Source of the DNA: JAUXFS01 sp050329575
GTDB taxonomy: Bacteria; Pseudomonadota; Alphaproteobacteria; Rhodospirillales; Defluviicoccaceae
NCBI GenBank assembly: GCA_050329575.1
Contig: JBHJOP010000045.1
Location: forward strand, 1-64,000
Reading direction: 5' to 3'
Length of the DNA: 64,000 nucleotides
Shown here: piece by piece, positions 12,141-19,946 of the stretch
How positions within the stretch are numbered: the stretch's first letter is position 1
How the letters are laid out: the number at the start of each line of letters is the position of its first letter
Notes under the pieces: model-generated
Told to the model about the DNA's origin: nothing
Databases searched by the model: none
Seen by the model: the letters and a program-made list of their open reading frames with translations, nothing else
Program-made: the position numbers and the translations under genes

Positions 12141-13286
12141 TCACGCCCCCGCATCCGCGCCGCCGATCGCGCGGGCCTCCTCGGTGATGTCGATCCCGAC
12201 CGGACACCAGGTGATGCATCGCCCGCACCCGACGCACCCCGAACTGCCGAACTGCTGGTGCCAGGTCGAGAGCTTGTGGGTCATCCACTGGCGATAGCGG
12301 GCGGCGCCTTCGCGTCGGATGCTGCCGCCGTGGACGTAACTGAACTCGACCGTGAAGCAGGAGTCCCAGCGGCGCCAGCGCTCCGCGGTGCCGCCCCCGA
12401 GATCGGTGACGTCCTCGACCGTCGTGCAGAAGCAGGTGGGACAGACGAGGGTGCAGTTGCCGCAGGCGAGGCAGCGCTCCGCCACCCGGTTCCACTGCGG
12501 ATGCTCGAGGTTGCGGCCGAGCAGGGCGGCGACGTCGGCGATCATCTCGCGGCCCATGCCGGCGGCCGTCCGCGCGAGCGCGGCATCGGCGGCGGCGACG
12601 TCCTCGGCCGTCGAAGGACGCCGGTCGATGCCGGCGAGCGCCGCCGCCCCCCGCTCCGATCCGACCTCGACCAGGAATTCGTGGCGGCCGCCGTCCAGAA
12701 GCTCGGTCAACGCGAGATCGAAGCCGGCATCCGCCTTCGGTCCGGCCGCCATCGAGGCGCAGAAACAGGTCCCGCCGGCGCGGGTGCAGTTGACGGCGAC
12801 GATGAACGCCAGCCGCCGGCGCGCGCCGTACCGGGGGTCCGCGCCGCGGTCGCCGTCGAGCACCCGGTCGTGGACCGCCATCGCCCGCAGGTCGCAGGCG
12901 CGCACGCCGATGAAGGCATGGCGCGGGGGGGCGTCGTCGCCGTCCTCGGCCTCGACCGCGAACCCCTCGCCGCGGCGCCGGGCGCGCCACAGAAGCTCCG
13001 TCGCCGGGTACAGGTAGCGCTTCCAGGACTGCGGGCCGGGTCCGAACTGAAACAGGCCGGCGCCGCCGCCCTCGACCAGCCGATAGCGGCCACCGTCCTG
13101 TTCGTCGTGCCGGCCGGCGGGCAGGTCGCCGACACCTTCGATCGGTTGGAGGACAACCGCACCCTCGGCGACGGTCGGGCCGATCACCCGATAGCCGTCA
13201 CCCATCAGGGCCTCGATCAGTGCCTGCAGGTCATCGGTGTCGATCACTCTTCTGCCCGAATCGGCCGCGTCGGAACCCGCCACCAC
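12141..13286 (-). CDS. hydB: Hydrogenase beta subunit (two 4Fe-4S clusters)
   Basis: 381 aa electron-transfer subunit of group 3b hydrogenases (sulfhydrogenase beta, anaerobic sulfite reductase A-like). Two ferredoxin-type motifs occur near the C terminus: RCLACGNCTLVCPTC and GCVGCGRCITWCP. The N-terminal two-thirds carry family features such as FIGVRACDLRAMAV and NCTRAGGTCFC. The start is set at a GTG at 13286 preceded by GGAGGCGA; the frame stays open further upstream into probable promoter DNA, so an earlier start is less likely. It is the first gene of the hydrogenase operon, divergent from the MarR gene at 13.4 kb. Confidence 0.9.
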   Translation of the reverse strand: MVAGSDAADSGRRVIDTDDLQALIEALMGDGYRVIGPTVAEGAVVLQPIEGVGDLPAGRHDEQDGGRYRLVEGGGAGLFQFGPGPQSWKRYLYPATELLWRARRRGEGFAVEAEDGDDAPPRHAFIGVRACDLRAMAVHDRVLDGDRGADPRYGARRRLAFIVAVNCTRAGGTCFCASMAAGPKADAGFDLALTELLDGGRHEFLVEVGSERGAAALAGIDRRPSTAEDVAAADAALARTAAGMGREMIADVAALLGRNLEHPQWNRVAERCLACGNCTLVCPTCFCTTVEDVTDLGGGTAERWRRWDSCFTVEFSYVHGGSIRREGAARYRQWMTHKLSTWHQQFGSSGCVGCGRCITWCPVGIDITEEARAIGGADAGA

Positions 13287-13315
13287 ACTCGCCTCCGGGA
13301 GAACACTTTTGCCTA

Positions 13316-13344
13316 TTGTTATCCCGTCCGCCGCCAGGGGTAAA
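13316..13344 (-). promoter_or_regulatory. Candidate promoter of the hydrogenase operon
   Basis: On the minus strand TTTACC (13339-13344) and TAACAA (13316-13321) are separated by 17 bp. They end about 30 bp before the GTG start of the beta gene. The match to TTGACA/TATAAT is moderate. It lies between the hydrogenase operon and the divergent MarR gene, where regulation by that MarR protein would make sense. Confidence 0.35.
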
Positions 13345-13402
13345 CCGGAACCGCCACCGCGCGAGCGGGAACGCACTCGCTGCCCCTTGACAGGGCGGAG
13401 AC

Positions 13403-14023
13403 ATGAGCGTAGGACTCCTATCTATGACCACGTTCGATGCCCTCTCCGGTCCGATCGCCCGCCGTCTCGCCGACGGCCTCGCCCGGCTCGCCGCGGTATC
13501 GCGTCAGCTCGACTGGCAGGCGGCCGAGATCGAGGGCCTGTCGCCGACCCAGGCCGACATTCTGCGGTTTCTCGCCGGTCGGCCGGAAGGAGCGCGGCTG
13601 GCTGCGGCGGCCGCCCATGCCGGCATCCGCAGCGCCACCGCCAGCGACGCCGTCGCCGCCCTGCACCGCAAGGCGCTGATCGAAAAGCACGCTGACCCCG
13701 ACGACGGACGCGCCGTCGTCCTCAAGGCGACGCGGGCCGGTGAGGCGCTGGTGGACCGCTGGCCGGCCAGTTTTCGTCCGATCGTCGACGCGTTGAGCGC
13801 ATCCGAGCAGGAGGTTCTGTTGCGCCTCGTCGTCGCGATGATCCGCGACCTGCAACGGCGCAAGCTGATCGCACCGCAGCGGACTTGCGTGACCTGCCGC
13901 TACTTCCGCGAGAACGTCGCGCCGGGCAGCGCCGAGCCCCACTTCTGCGCCTTCGTCGGCGCACCGATGGCCGACCGACACCTGCGCGTCGACTGTCCCG
14001 AGCACCGGTCCGCCGCCGCCTGA
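13403..14023 (+). CDS. MarR-family regulator with a C-terminal cysteine cluster
   Basis: 206 aa (199 from the alternative ATG at 13424). A winged helix-turn-helix occupies about residues 30-140 (SPTQADILRFLAGRPEGARL, ATASDAVAALHRKALIEKH, DPDDGRAVVLKATRAG). A tail unusual for MarR proteins follows: CVTCRYF, HFCAF and VDCPEH, four cysteines in a C-x2-C-x(n)-C-x(n)-C arrangement plus nearby His. This could bind zinc or an Fe-S cluster, or act as a thiol switch. It is divergent from the hydrogenase operon and 75 bp before a CxxC glutaredoxin-like gene, which suggests redox-linked control. The start codon is ambiguous; a palindrome overlaps this region. Confidence 0.85.
   Translation: MSVGLLSMTTFDALSGPIARRLADGLARLAAVSRQLDWQAAEIEGLSPTQADILRFLAGRPEGARLAAAAAHAGIRSATASDAVAALHRKALIEKHADPDDGRAVVLKATRAGEALVDRWPASFRPIVDALSASEQEVLLRLVVAMIRDLQRRKLIAPQRTCVTCRYFRENVAPGSAEPHFCAFVGAPMADRHLRVDCPEHRSAAA
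13410..13423. promoter_or_regulatory. Candidate MarR operator at the marR start (left copy of inverted repeat)
   Basis: The sequence TAGGACTCCTATCT contains the near-perfect palindrome TAGGA-C-TCCTA. Its reverse complement recurs exactly over 14 bases at 14082-14095, just before the glutaredoxin-like gene. It lies 17 bp after a TTGACA (13387-13392), where a -10 box would be expected, and immediately before the second possible ATG of marR. An autoregulatory site is inferred. Confidence 0.45.
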
Positions 14024-14081
14024 CAGCGCAACCCAGAGCTTCCGGCCGAACGGCCCGAAGAACAACAGAGCATGTCACAAT

Positions 14082-14095
14082 TAGATAGGAGTCCT
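14082..14095. promoter_or_regulatory. Candidate MarR operator before the glutaredoxin-like gene (right copy)
   Basis: TAGATAGGAGTCCT is the exact 14-base reverse complement of the site at 13410-13423. It contains AGGAG (14087-14091), spaced 7 bases from the ATG at 14099. It is therefore both a strong ribosome site and a possible operator; the shared AGGAG core alone does not explain a 14-base match. Confidence 0.4.
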
Positions 14096-14098
14096 GAC

Positions 14099-14335
14099 AT
14101 GAAGACCCTCGCCAAGTTCTACCACGCCGGCTGCCCGGTCTGCGTCGATGCCGAACGGCAGCTCGCCGCAGCCCTCGATCCCGGCCGCTACGACGTCGAG
14201 ATCATCCATCTCGGCGAAGCGAAGGCACGGATCGCCGAGGCCGCGGCGGACGGAGTCCGATCGGTCCCGGCCCTCGTCCTCGGCGGGACGCCGCTGCACA
14301 TCAACTACGGGGCCTTGCTGGAGGATCTGCAATGA
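14099..14335 (+). CDS. Small glutaredoxin/thioredoxin-like protein
   Basis: 78 aa thioredoxin-fold protein: a beta strand (TLAKFYHAG), the active-site-like CPVC at residues 12-15, and the cis-Pro region (RSVPALVLGGTPLHINYG). It is much shorter than thioredoxin (about 105 aa) and close to glutaredoxin-like or thiol-domain proteins. The ATG at 14099 is preferred over one at 14072 because AGGAG precedes it at good spacing. It follows the Cys-rich MarR gene and its last four bases overlap the start of the next gene (ATGA), so the two are translationally coupled. A thiol or metal transfer role is inferred. Confidence 0.8.
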   Translation: MKTLAKFYHAGCPVCVDAERQLAAALDPGRYDVEIIHLGEAKARIAEAAADGVRSVPALVLGGTPLHINYGALLEDLQ

Positions 14336-15084
14336 GCCCCCGCCTGCGCCCGCTGCTGCTCGGGGCGCTGGCGCTGGCGGCGGTGCCCGGCGTCGCCGGC
14401 GGTCACGACAATCCGCCCCAGGGCATTGCCGCGCCGCCCTCGACCGGCATCGCGGCCGCCTTCGACATCGTCCGCGCCACGATCTCGACCGAGGGCAACA
14501 TCGCCGTGTTCCGGATGGCGGTCTCGGGAGCGGCAGGGGCATCGCGGCCCGTCCCTGCCGGCACGCTCGCCGGGTCCTCGGTGTTCTCCTATGTCTGGCC
14601 GACCACCATCGACAGCGGCGAGATCGGATTCGACTCGAACGCCGGGATCCTCGCCTTCGCGGTCACCGCCCACCCGGATTTCGACGATACGCCGCTGTTC
14701 GACGAAGACGGCGATGGCAACCGCGACAACGACGGCGACGTCTGGCACAGCCACTGGGTGGTTCTGGTCCCCGACGATGCCTGCGGTGCGGGCAACCTCA
14801 AGGTCGAGGACATCCCCGCCGGCACCAAGCCCCGGCTGCCGAAGACGTGGCCCGGCCTGCCGATCCTGATCGACAGTCCCGGCTGGTCACCGGTACTCAC
14901 CGGCGGAACGGTCGAGGTCCGGGTGCCCTTCGACGACATCGGCGTCGTCTCGGCCGCCGGTTTCGATGGCGTCACCGCCGGCCTCAGGGTCAACGAGAGT
15001 GTCCATGCGCCCCTGCTCTGCGTCGTCGACGTGTTCGATGTCGCTTCGGGCGATCTGTCCCTGCCCGGACGGGTCGACCGGTGA
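14332..15084 (+). CDS. Exported protein of unknown function
   Basis: 250 aa. A signal peptide is clear (about residues 1-24: RLRPLLLGALALAAVPGVAGG). The mature part begins GHDNPPQGIAAPPSTGIAAAFDI. It contains an acidic Asp/Asn-rich loop, DEDGDGNRDNDGDVWHSHW, resembling a calcium- or metal-binding loop, followed by two His. Two cysteines (DDACGAG and LLCVVD) could form a disulfide. I do not recognise the family with confidence. The start overlaps the stop of the glutaredoxin-like gene by 4 bp, so it is the last gene of a marR-grx-exported protein operon; a periplasmic metal or redox role would fit but is inference. Confidence 0.75.
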   Translation: MSPRLRPLLLGALALAAVPGVAGGHDNPPQGIAAPPSTGIAAAFDIVRATISTEGNIAVFRMAVSGAAGASRPVPAGTLAGSSVFSYVWPTTIDSGEIGFDSNAGILAFAVTAHPDFDDTPLFDEDGDGNRDNDGDVWHSHWVVLVPDDACGAGNLKVEDIPAGTKPRLPKTWPGLPILIDSPGWSPVLTGGTVEVRVPFDDIGVVSAAGFDGVTAGLRVNESVHAPLLCVVDVFDVASGDLSLPGRVDR

Positions 15085-15221
15085 GCGCTCCGGAGCGGCG
15101 AGTGGCCGAACAGCCCCGCGCCGCTCCGGCCGGACGCGGCGCCGTCGCGGCGCTGAACGACGCCGCGAGGACGGCGGGAGACAACGAGACCGCTTCCCGC
15201 GAGGGCGGGTCGACACCGGCG

Positions 15222-15261
15222 GTGACACGAAAACGTCATCCGTCCGCAATGAACCCGTCAT
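15222..15261 (+). promoter_or_regulatory. Pho-box-like array 1 (four 7-bp half-sites, 11-bp period)
   Basis: Half-sites GTGACAC (15222), ACGTCAT (15233), CCGCAAT (15244) and CCGTCAT (15255) are each separated by 4 bp, the 7+4 spacing of PhoB sites (CTGTCAT repeats). A TAGATT box (15272-15277) follows 10 bp after the last half-site, the geometry of PhoB-activated promoters. Thirty-one of 40 bases match array 2 at 15436-15475 without gaps. Confidence 0.6.
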
Positions 15262-15283
15262 CTCTGAACCTTAGATTTGGCTC

Positions 15284-15402
15284 GCCGGGTGGCCGATGAC
15301 GAGGAGGCTTCCCGGGCGCTTTCGATTTATGGACTTCCCCCCCGACCCTCGACAGCGTTGGGGAACAATTGGCCCGGCCGGGCTTCCGGCCGGGTTTTTT
15401 TT
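15284..15402 (+). ncRNA. Candidate Pho-controlled small RNA
   Basis: A transcript starting about 7 bp after the TAGATT box of array 1 would end at a strong hairpin-plus-T8 terminator at 15373-15402, giving about 120 nt with no convincing reading frame. It contains an exposed GAGGAGG and a pyrimidine-rich CTTCCCCCCC stretch. It ends before the second Pho-like array, so it is a separate unit from the phytase-like gene. Alternatives are a short untranslated leftover transcript or an attenuator remnant. Confidence 0.4.
15373..15402 (+). terminator. Rho-independent terminator
   Basis: A nine-base-pair stem (CCCGGCCGG, loop GCTT, CCGGCCGGG) is followed by eight T. It lies between the two Pho-like arrays and isolates the phytase-like gene from upstream transcription. 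Confidence 0.85.
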
Positions 15403-15435
15403 CGCTCCACGGCGCCCGCAGCGACCCCGCCCGGG

Positions 15436-15475
15436 GTGAAACCCAACCGTCATCGCACCGCAATCAACTCGTCAT
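15436..15475 (+). promoter_or_regulatory. Pho-box-like array 2 upstream of the phytase-like gene
   Basis: Half-sites GTGAAAC (15436), CCGTCAT (15447), CCGCAAT (15458) and TCGTCAT (15469) have the same 11-bp period as array 1. A TACAGT box (15486-15491) follows at the same 10-bp distance. A start near 15498 would leave a leader of about 54 nt before the ATG at 15552. Activation by PhoB under phosphate limitation is inferred from spacing and from the product of the gene. Confidence 0.65.
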
Positions 15476-15551
15476 GCGGCGCGACTACAGTGGTCCCCGT
15501 CGACGGCTTCCGTCGGCGCGATCCGTCAAATCCGACAAGAGGGGGCCACAG

Positions 15552-17927
15552 ATGAGCAACTCCATTCGCCACGGCACCGCGATCGCCGCGGCGCTGGTCG
15601 CGGCGATCGGCGCCGCGGCTTCGTCGCCCGCTGGCGCAGCCGGCGATCGCGCGTTCGAGCGCATCGCCACCGTCGAGGTCTGGCGCAACGACCCGGCGGC
15701 GACGCGCTCCAAGCGCCGGGTCGCCGAGATCGTCGACGCGACGCCGGACGGCACCACCCTCGTCTACACCGATAGCGAGGGTCGGCAGATCGGCTTCTAC
15801 GACATCACCGACCCGGCCAGCCCGGTCGGTCTCGGGGTGTTTCCGGTCGGCGGCGAGCCGACCTCGGTCGCGACCTTCGCGCGCGGCGGCAAGGTCTACG
15901 CCCTGGTCGCGGTCAACACGTCGCCGAGCTTCACCGCGCCGAGCGGCGAGCTGCTGGTCGTCGACATCACCGACCCCAGCGGCCCGGCGCTGGCGATGAC
16001 CCTGGCGATGGGCGGTCAGCCGGATTCGGTAGCGGTCAGTCCCAACGGCACCTACGCCGCAGTGGCGATCGAGAACGAGCGCGACGAGGGTCTGACCGAT
16101 CCCCGCCTGCGCCCGAACGAAGGCGGCCTGCCGCAGCGGCCGGCCGGATTCCTCGCCGTCGTCGACCTCTCCGACTGGTCGGTCCACGAGGTCGACCTCA
16201 GATTCCTCAGCCGCTTCGGCACCAGGGATCCGGAGCCGGAGTTCGTCGCCATCAACGCCGACGACATCGCCGCCGTCACCCTTCAGGAGAACAATGCGGT
16301 GGTGCTGGTCGACTTGCGGCGGAAGCGGGTGATCCGCGCGTTCGACGCCGGCGCGGTCAAGCTCAGGACCATCGACACCATCGGTGACGACGTCATCCGC
16401 CTCACCGACAGCGCGCGGTTGTTCCGTGAGCCGGACGCCATCGCCTGGGTCCGGGACCGCTTTCTCGCGACCGCCAACGAGGGCGATCTCCGCGGCGGCA
16501 GCCGGGGTTTCACCATCTTCGATCGCTTCGGCAGGATCGCCTACGAGTCCCGGGAGTCCCTCGAGCACTTGGTGGTTCGCCACGGCCACTATCCCGAAGG
16601 CCGATCGGATGCCAAGGGCGGCGAGCCGGAGGCGGTCGCGTGGGCGGAATTCGATGGCGACGGCTACCTGTTCGTCGGCCTTGAGCGCGCCGGTAGCGTC
16701 GCCGTCTACCGCCTCGACGATCCGGCTGCGCCCGCGTTCGTGCAGTTGCTGCCGGCCGGCCTGCGCCCGGAGGGGGTGAAGGCGATCCCCGCCCGCGATC
16801 TCCTGGTGGTGGCCTCCGAACGAGACCGCAACCCCAACCGCGACGATCGCATCTCCGGGTTTCGGGCGGCGATCACGATCTACCGGCTGCAGGACGGGCC
16901 GGCCGCGTATCCGACCGTGGTCTCGGCCGATGCGCCCACCTCGCTGCCGGGTAACGCCGATGCGCGACGGCAGTCCCGCCTGCCGATTCCCTGGGGGGCG
17001 TTGTCGGGCCTTGCCGCCGATCGCGAAGATTCCGATCGCTTGTACGCGGTCAGCGACAGCTTCTACGCCGAAGCGCAGATCTTCGTCCTCGACGTCCGGA
17101 ACCGGCCGGCGGTGATCGAGCGGGCCATCACCCTGCGCGACGACGCCGGCGATCCCTATCCCGGCCTCGATCTCGAGGGGCTGGTGCAGCGGTCCGACGG
17201 CAGCTTCTGGGTGGTCTCGGAAGGAGACGGCACCCAGGGTGACGCGAGCCGCCCGGTGACCACCACCAACCGGCTGCTCGAGGTCGCCGCCGACGGCTCC
17301 GTCAGGCGGGTGATCGGGCTGCCGGCGGCGGTCGATGCGCTGCAGATCCGGTTCGGCTTCGAAGGCGTCGCCGTCACCGGCACGGTCGGCGTCGACGAGA
17401 AGGTCCATGTCGCCTTCCAGCGCGAATGGTTCGCCGACACCAGCCTGACGGCCCTGGAGACCGGCGCCCGCATCGGGGTCTACGACCCCGAGACCGACCA
17501 ATGGACGTTCTTCCTCTACCCGCTGGACGCCCCCGGTCCGGTGTTCTCGAACGCCTGGGTCGGCCTCTCGGAGATCGTCGCCCTCGGTCCCGACACCTTC
17601 GCCGTCGTCGAGCGCGACAACCTGATCGGCGACGAGGCGGCCGACGAGGGCGGCATCAAGCAGATCTGCACTTTCTCGATCGCCGGACTGGTGCCCCAGC
17701 CCCAGGGCGGGGTGCTGCCGACCGTCGCCAAGAGCGCACCGTGCACCGACCTCAAGCCGGTGCTGCGATCGTTCAACGGTCAGATGATGGACAAGGTCGA
17801 GGGGCTGACCGTGGCCACCGACGGCGCCGTCTACATCGTCACCGACAACGACGGGGTCGACGAGCATCCCGGAGAGACGCAGCTGATCGGCCTCGGCGAC
17901 GTCGCTGCGGTGCTCCCGAGCCCCTGA
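15552..17927 (+). CDS. Large exported phytase-like/beta-propeller protein
   Basis: 791 aa secreted protein. It has a signal peptide (about 1-31, ending SPAGAAG). The N-terminal half (about 35-460) is a beta-propeller-like region with LVVDITDPSGPALAMTLAMG, DSVAVSPNGTYAAVAIENE and EPEAVAWAEFDGDGYLFVGLE. The C-terminal half (about 470-790) has the esterase-like phytase pattern: LSGLAADREDSDRLYAVSD, LDLEGLVQRSDGSFWVVSEG, RFGFEGVAVTG and KVEGLTVATDGAVYIVTDN. The N-terminal part resembles proteins often annotated as choice-of-anchor or alkaline-phosphatase-like. The ATG at 15552 has a purine-rich leader. The Pho-like array upstream supports a role in scavenging phosphate from organic phosphate, but phytase activity is unproven for this family. 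Confidence 0.85.
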   Translation: MSNSIRHGTAIAAALVAAIGAAASSPAGAAGDRAFERIATVEVWRNDPAATRSKRRVAEIVDATPDGTTLVYTDSEGRQIGFYDITDPASPVGLGVFPVGGEPTSVATFARGGKVYALVAVNTSPSFTAPSGELLVVDITDPSGPALAMTLAMGGQPDSVAVSPNGTYAAVAIENERDEGLTDPRLRPNEGGLPQRPAGFLAVVDLSDWSVHEVDLRFLSRFGTRDPEPEFVAINADDIAAVTLQENNAVVLVDLRRKRVIRAFDAGAVKLRTIDTIGDDVIRLTDSARLFREPDAIAWVRDRFLATANEGDLRGGSRGFTIFDRFGRIAYESRESLEHLVVRHGHYPEGRSDAKGGEPEAVAWAEFDGDGYLFVGLERAGSVAVYRLDDPAAPAFVQLLPAGLRPEGVKAIPARDLLVVASERDRNPNRDDRISGFRAAITIYRLQDGPAAYPTVVSADAPTSLPGNADARRQSRLPIPWGALSGLAADREDSDRLYAVSDSFYAEAQIFVLDVRNRPAVIERAITLRDDAGDPYPGLDLEGLVQRSDGSFWVVSEGDGTQGDASRPVTTTNRLLEVAADGSVRRVIGLPAAVDALQIRFGFEGVAVTGTVGVDEKVHVAFQREWFADTSLTALETGARIGVYDPETDQWTFFLYPLDAPGPVFSNAWVGLSEIVALGPDTFAVVERDNLIGDEAADEGGIKQICTFSIAGLVPQPQGGVLPTVAKSAPCTDLKPVLRSFNGQMMDKVEGLTVATDGAVYIVTDNDGVDEHPGETQLIGLGDVAAVLPSP

Positions 17928-17964
17928 GGCGCCACCGGGTCGGATGCCCTCGGGCGTCGAACCA

Positions 17965-17999
17965 ACGGCCCGGCCGGTTCTTCGGCCGGGCCGTCTTTT
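17965..17999. terminator. Rho-independent terminator after the phytase-like gene
   Basis: A twelve-base-pair stem (ACGGCCCGGCCG / CGGCCGGGCCGT, loop GTTCTT) is followed by CTTTT on the plus strand. It lies between two convergent genes; the T-run favours the plus direction. Confidence 0.8.
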
Positions 18000-18016
18000 C
18001 GGTCGGACGCACGGCC

Positions 18017-19477
18017 TCAGTCGTTGCGGCGGCGCGGCGGACGCGGGTCGGCCTTGAGCGACTTCAGGAAGGCGACGATCTTCCGCTGTTCGTCGTCGCC
18101 GAGGGCGACGAAGGCGTCCCGCGAGGCCCGGCTGGCGCCGCCGTGCGCGAGGATCGCCTCGGCGATCGTCGTCAGATCGCCACGGTGGCCGTAGGGGGCG
18201 GAGTTGCCGACGTCCCACAGCTTGCGAGTGATGAAGCACTCGCGGCCCGGCCTCCCGTCGATCTCCGGTCGACCCTGGTCGAGCGTCTCGTTGCAGAAAT
18301 GGCGGATGGCGTCGGGATGATCCGGCGCGTCGCACATCACGTGCCGCTTGAGATCGGTGTAGGCGCGAACGATGGCACCGCGCCGCTCGGCCTTCTCCAG
18401 GCCGCTGACCCTGGTCATGTCGAACGAGACCGACTGGCTCGCGTCGCCGAACGTTCCCGGCGGGTTCAACGGGTTGGGTTCGACGAACAGCCGGCTGTCG
18501 AGGCGCAGGGTCGGCATGTGGCAGGCGGCGCACCCGACGTCCTCGAACAGCTTCTCGCCCTGCTTGACGGCGAGACTGGCCCGCCTGTCGGTCGGCACCT
18601 CCTGCACCGGCACCGGCAACGCCGCCTGGAACAGCGTCACCGCGGTGATGTCGCCGATCGTCAACTCGCGCTCGACCCCGTCGTCGTCGAAGTCGGACCC
18701 CTTGCCCATCAGGTCGAACCGCTCTTCCGCCTGCATCCCGTGATGATGGTTGAAGGCGTTGACCGTGAATTCGCGAATCGAGCGCACGACGCCGGCCTGA
18801 TGGAACGGCTTGACGACGAGGTCGGTGTCGACGCCGCTGCTCGCGGTGACGACGCCGCCCGCAATGGTGACCTCGAACGACACCCCTTTGGTGACCAGCA
18901 CGTGATCGCCGTCCGGCAGCGCCGCCGCCTGCGCCTGCAACTCGGCGGTCATTTCCCGGCCCAGCATCTCGATCGCGCCGGCGCCGAACATGCCGAGCGT
19001 GTTGCGCTCGTTGGAGAATTCCGGCGACACCGAGAAGGTCACCGGGTCCAGCGCCTGGGCGAGCACGAACACGTTGGCGACGAAATCGCCGCCGCCGCCG
19101 ATCGCCGGCTGGTTGTGGCAGCCGGCGCAGGCGGCGGCGTCGGGACCGGAGGTGCGCAGGAACGCCGGCTGCCCCTCCGGGCTGCGGGCTGCGCCGGTAC
19201 CGGTGGTCGCCGGCCGGCCGGCGCCGTCGCAGATGTTGAGCGGCGCGACGAACAGCTCCTTGCCGTGATTGAGAACCTGTTTCAGGCCGATCCTGCCGGC
19301 GACGATGTCCGGGTGTTCGAGATGTCCGGCGAAGGAAGGCGTGTCCGGAACCCCCGGCGGACAGACGTGCGGTTCGTGGCCGCGGGCGGTCGCGATGGCG
19401 GCGGCGACGAGCGCCGCCGATGCGACCGAGAGTTGAAAAACGCGAAACGATCCCCTTCCGACCCGCAGCGTCGGCAT
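18017..19477 (-). CDS. Di-heme cytochrome c (thiol oxidoreductase-like, DHOR family)
   Basis: 486 aa exported di-heme protein. A hydrophobic N-terminal segment serves as signal (FRVFQLSVASAALVAAAIATARG). Two c-type heme sites are visible: CAGCH in the N-terminal half and CAACH in the C-terminal half (VGCAACHMPTL). Text around them (PAIGGGGDFVANVF, FGAGAIEMLGREM, LWDVGNSAPYGHRGDL) matches the family often called di-heme thiol oxidoreductase, related to MauG and cytochrome c peroxidases. The ATG at 19477 is preceded by GAGGAGGAGCAGG. It acts in the periplasm; substrate unknown. It is convergent with the phytase-like gene and monocistronic as far as can be seen. Confidence 0.85.
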   Translation of the reverse strand: MPTLRVGRGSFRVFQLSVASAALVAAAIATARGHEPHVCPPGVPDTPSFAGHLEHPDIVAGRIGLKQVLNHGKELFVAPLNICDGAGRPATTGTGAARSPEGQPAFLRTSGPDAAACAGCHNQPAIGGGGDFVANVFVLAQALDPVTFSVSPEFSNERNTLGMFGAGAIEMLGREMTAELQAQAAALPDGDHVLVTKGVSFEVTIAGGVVTASSGVDTDLVVKPFHQAGVVRSIREFTVNAFNHHHGMQAEERFDLMGKGSDFDDDGVERELTIGDITAVTLFQAALPVPVQEVPTDRRASLAVKQGEKLFEDVGCAACHMPTLRLDSRLFVEPNPLNPPGTFGDASQSVSFDMTRVSGLEKAERRGAIVRAYTDLKRHVMCDAPDHPDAIRHFCNETLDQGRPEIDGRPGRECFITRKLWDVGNSAPYGHRGDLTTIAEAILAHGGASRASRDAFVALGDDEQRKIVAFLKSLKADPRPPRRRND

Positions 19478-19595
19478 GATCCTGCTCCTCCTCGAATGTG
19501 GCTTGTCGACCGCGAGCGCGGCGCACAACCTTTGCGATTATTTAATCACATTCTCGTGAGGATGGGAACTTTTTTCTGGGGCCGGTCTCGCCGGC

Positions 19596-19919
19596 CTAGT
19601 GCTCGGAGGCGATCTGCTTGCGGGCGACGTCGTACTGACGGGCGATCTCCCCCCGCACCTCGCCGTCGCCGATCGTCACCCCCTTGTCGCGGAAGTCCTT
19701 GACGACCTTTCGGATCACGTCCTCGTCGCCCGGTTCCTCGAAATCGGCCTGGATGACCTCCTTGGCGTAGGCGGCCGCCTCGTCCCCGTCCAATCCCATC
19801 TTCTCGGCCGCCCACAAGCCGAGAAGGCGATTCCGGCGGACGACGATCTTGAACTCCAGTTCCGCGTCCTTAACGTGCTTCTGCTCCTGACGTTTGCCGT
19901 AAGGCGTATCACGGACCAT
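19596..19919 (-). CDS. F1F0-ATPase inhibitor subunit zeta (DUF1476)
   Basis: 107 aa. The DUF1476 pattern is clear: EFKIVVRRNRLLGLWAAEKM, AAYAKEVIQADFEEPGDEDV and RKVVKDFRDKGV. In Paracoccus and relatives this family is the zeta subunit, which blocks ATP hydrolysis by F1 through its N-terminal segment. The family is essentially confined to alphaproteobacteria, which helps place the organism. The N terminus here (MVRDTPYGKRQEQKHVKDAE) replaces the common TTFDDREKAFE text, so the inhibitory segment may differ. It follows the carbonic anhydrase gene by 27 bp on the same strand. Confidence 0.88.
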   Translation of the reverse strand: MVRDTPYGKRQEQKHVKDAELEFKIVVRRNRLLGLWAAEKMGLDGDEAAAYAKEVIQADFEEPGDEDVIRKVVKDFRDKGVTIGDGEVRGEIARQYDVARKQIASEH

Positions 19920-19946
19920 GGTCGTTCTCCTCTCGCTCCTCCTGGA

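Noticed and set aside
15450..19526. A 1358-codon open minus-strand frame
   Set aside because: It is antisense to the phytase-like gene and out of frame with the di-heme cytochrome; composition is that of a shadow frame.
19560..19598. Hairpin with T-run after the ATPase inhibitor gene
   Set aside because: The T-run precedes the hairpin on the plus strand and is A on the minus strand, so it is not a terminator for that gene.
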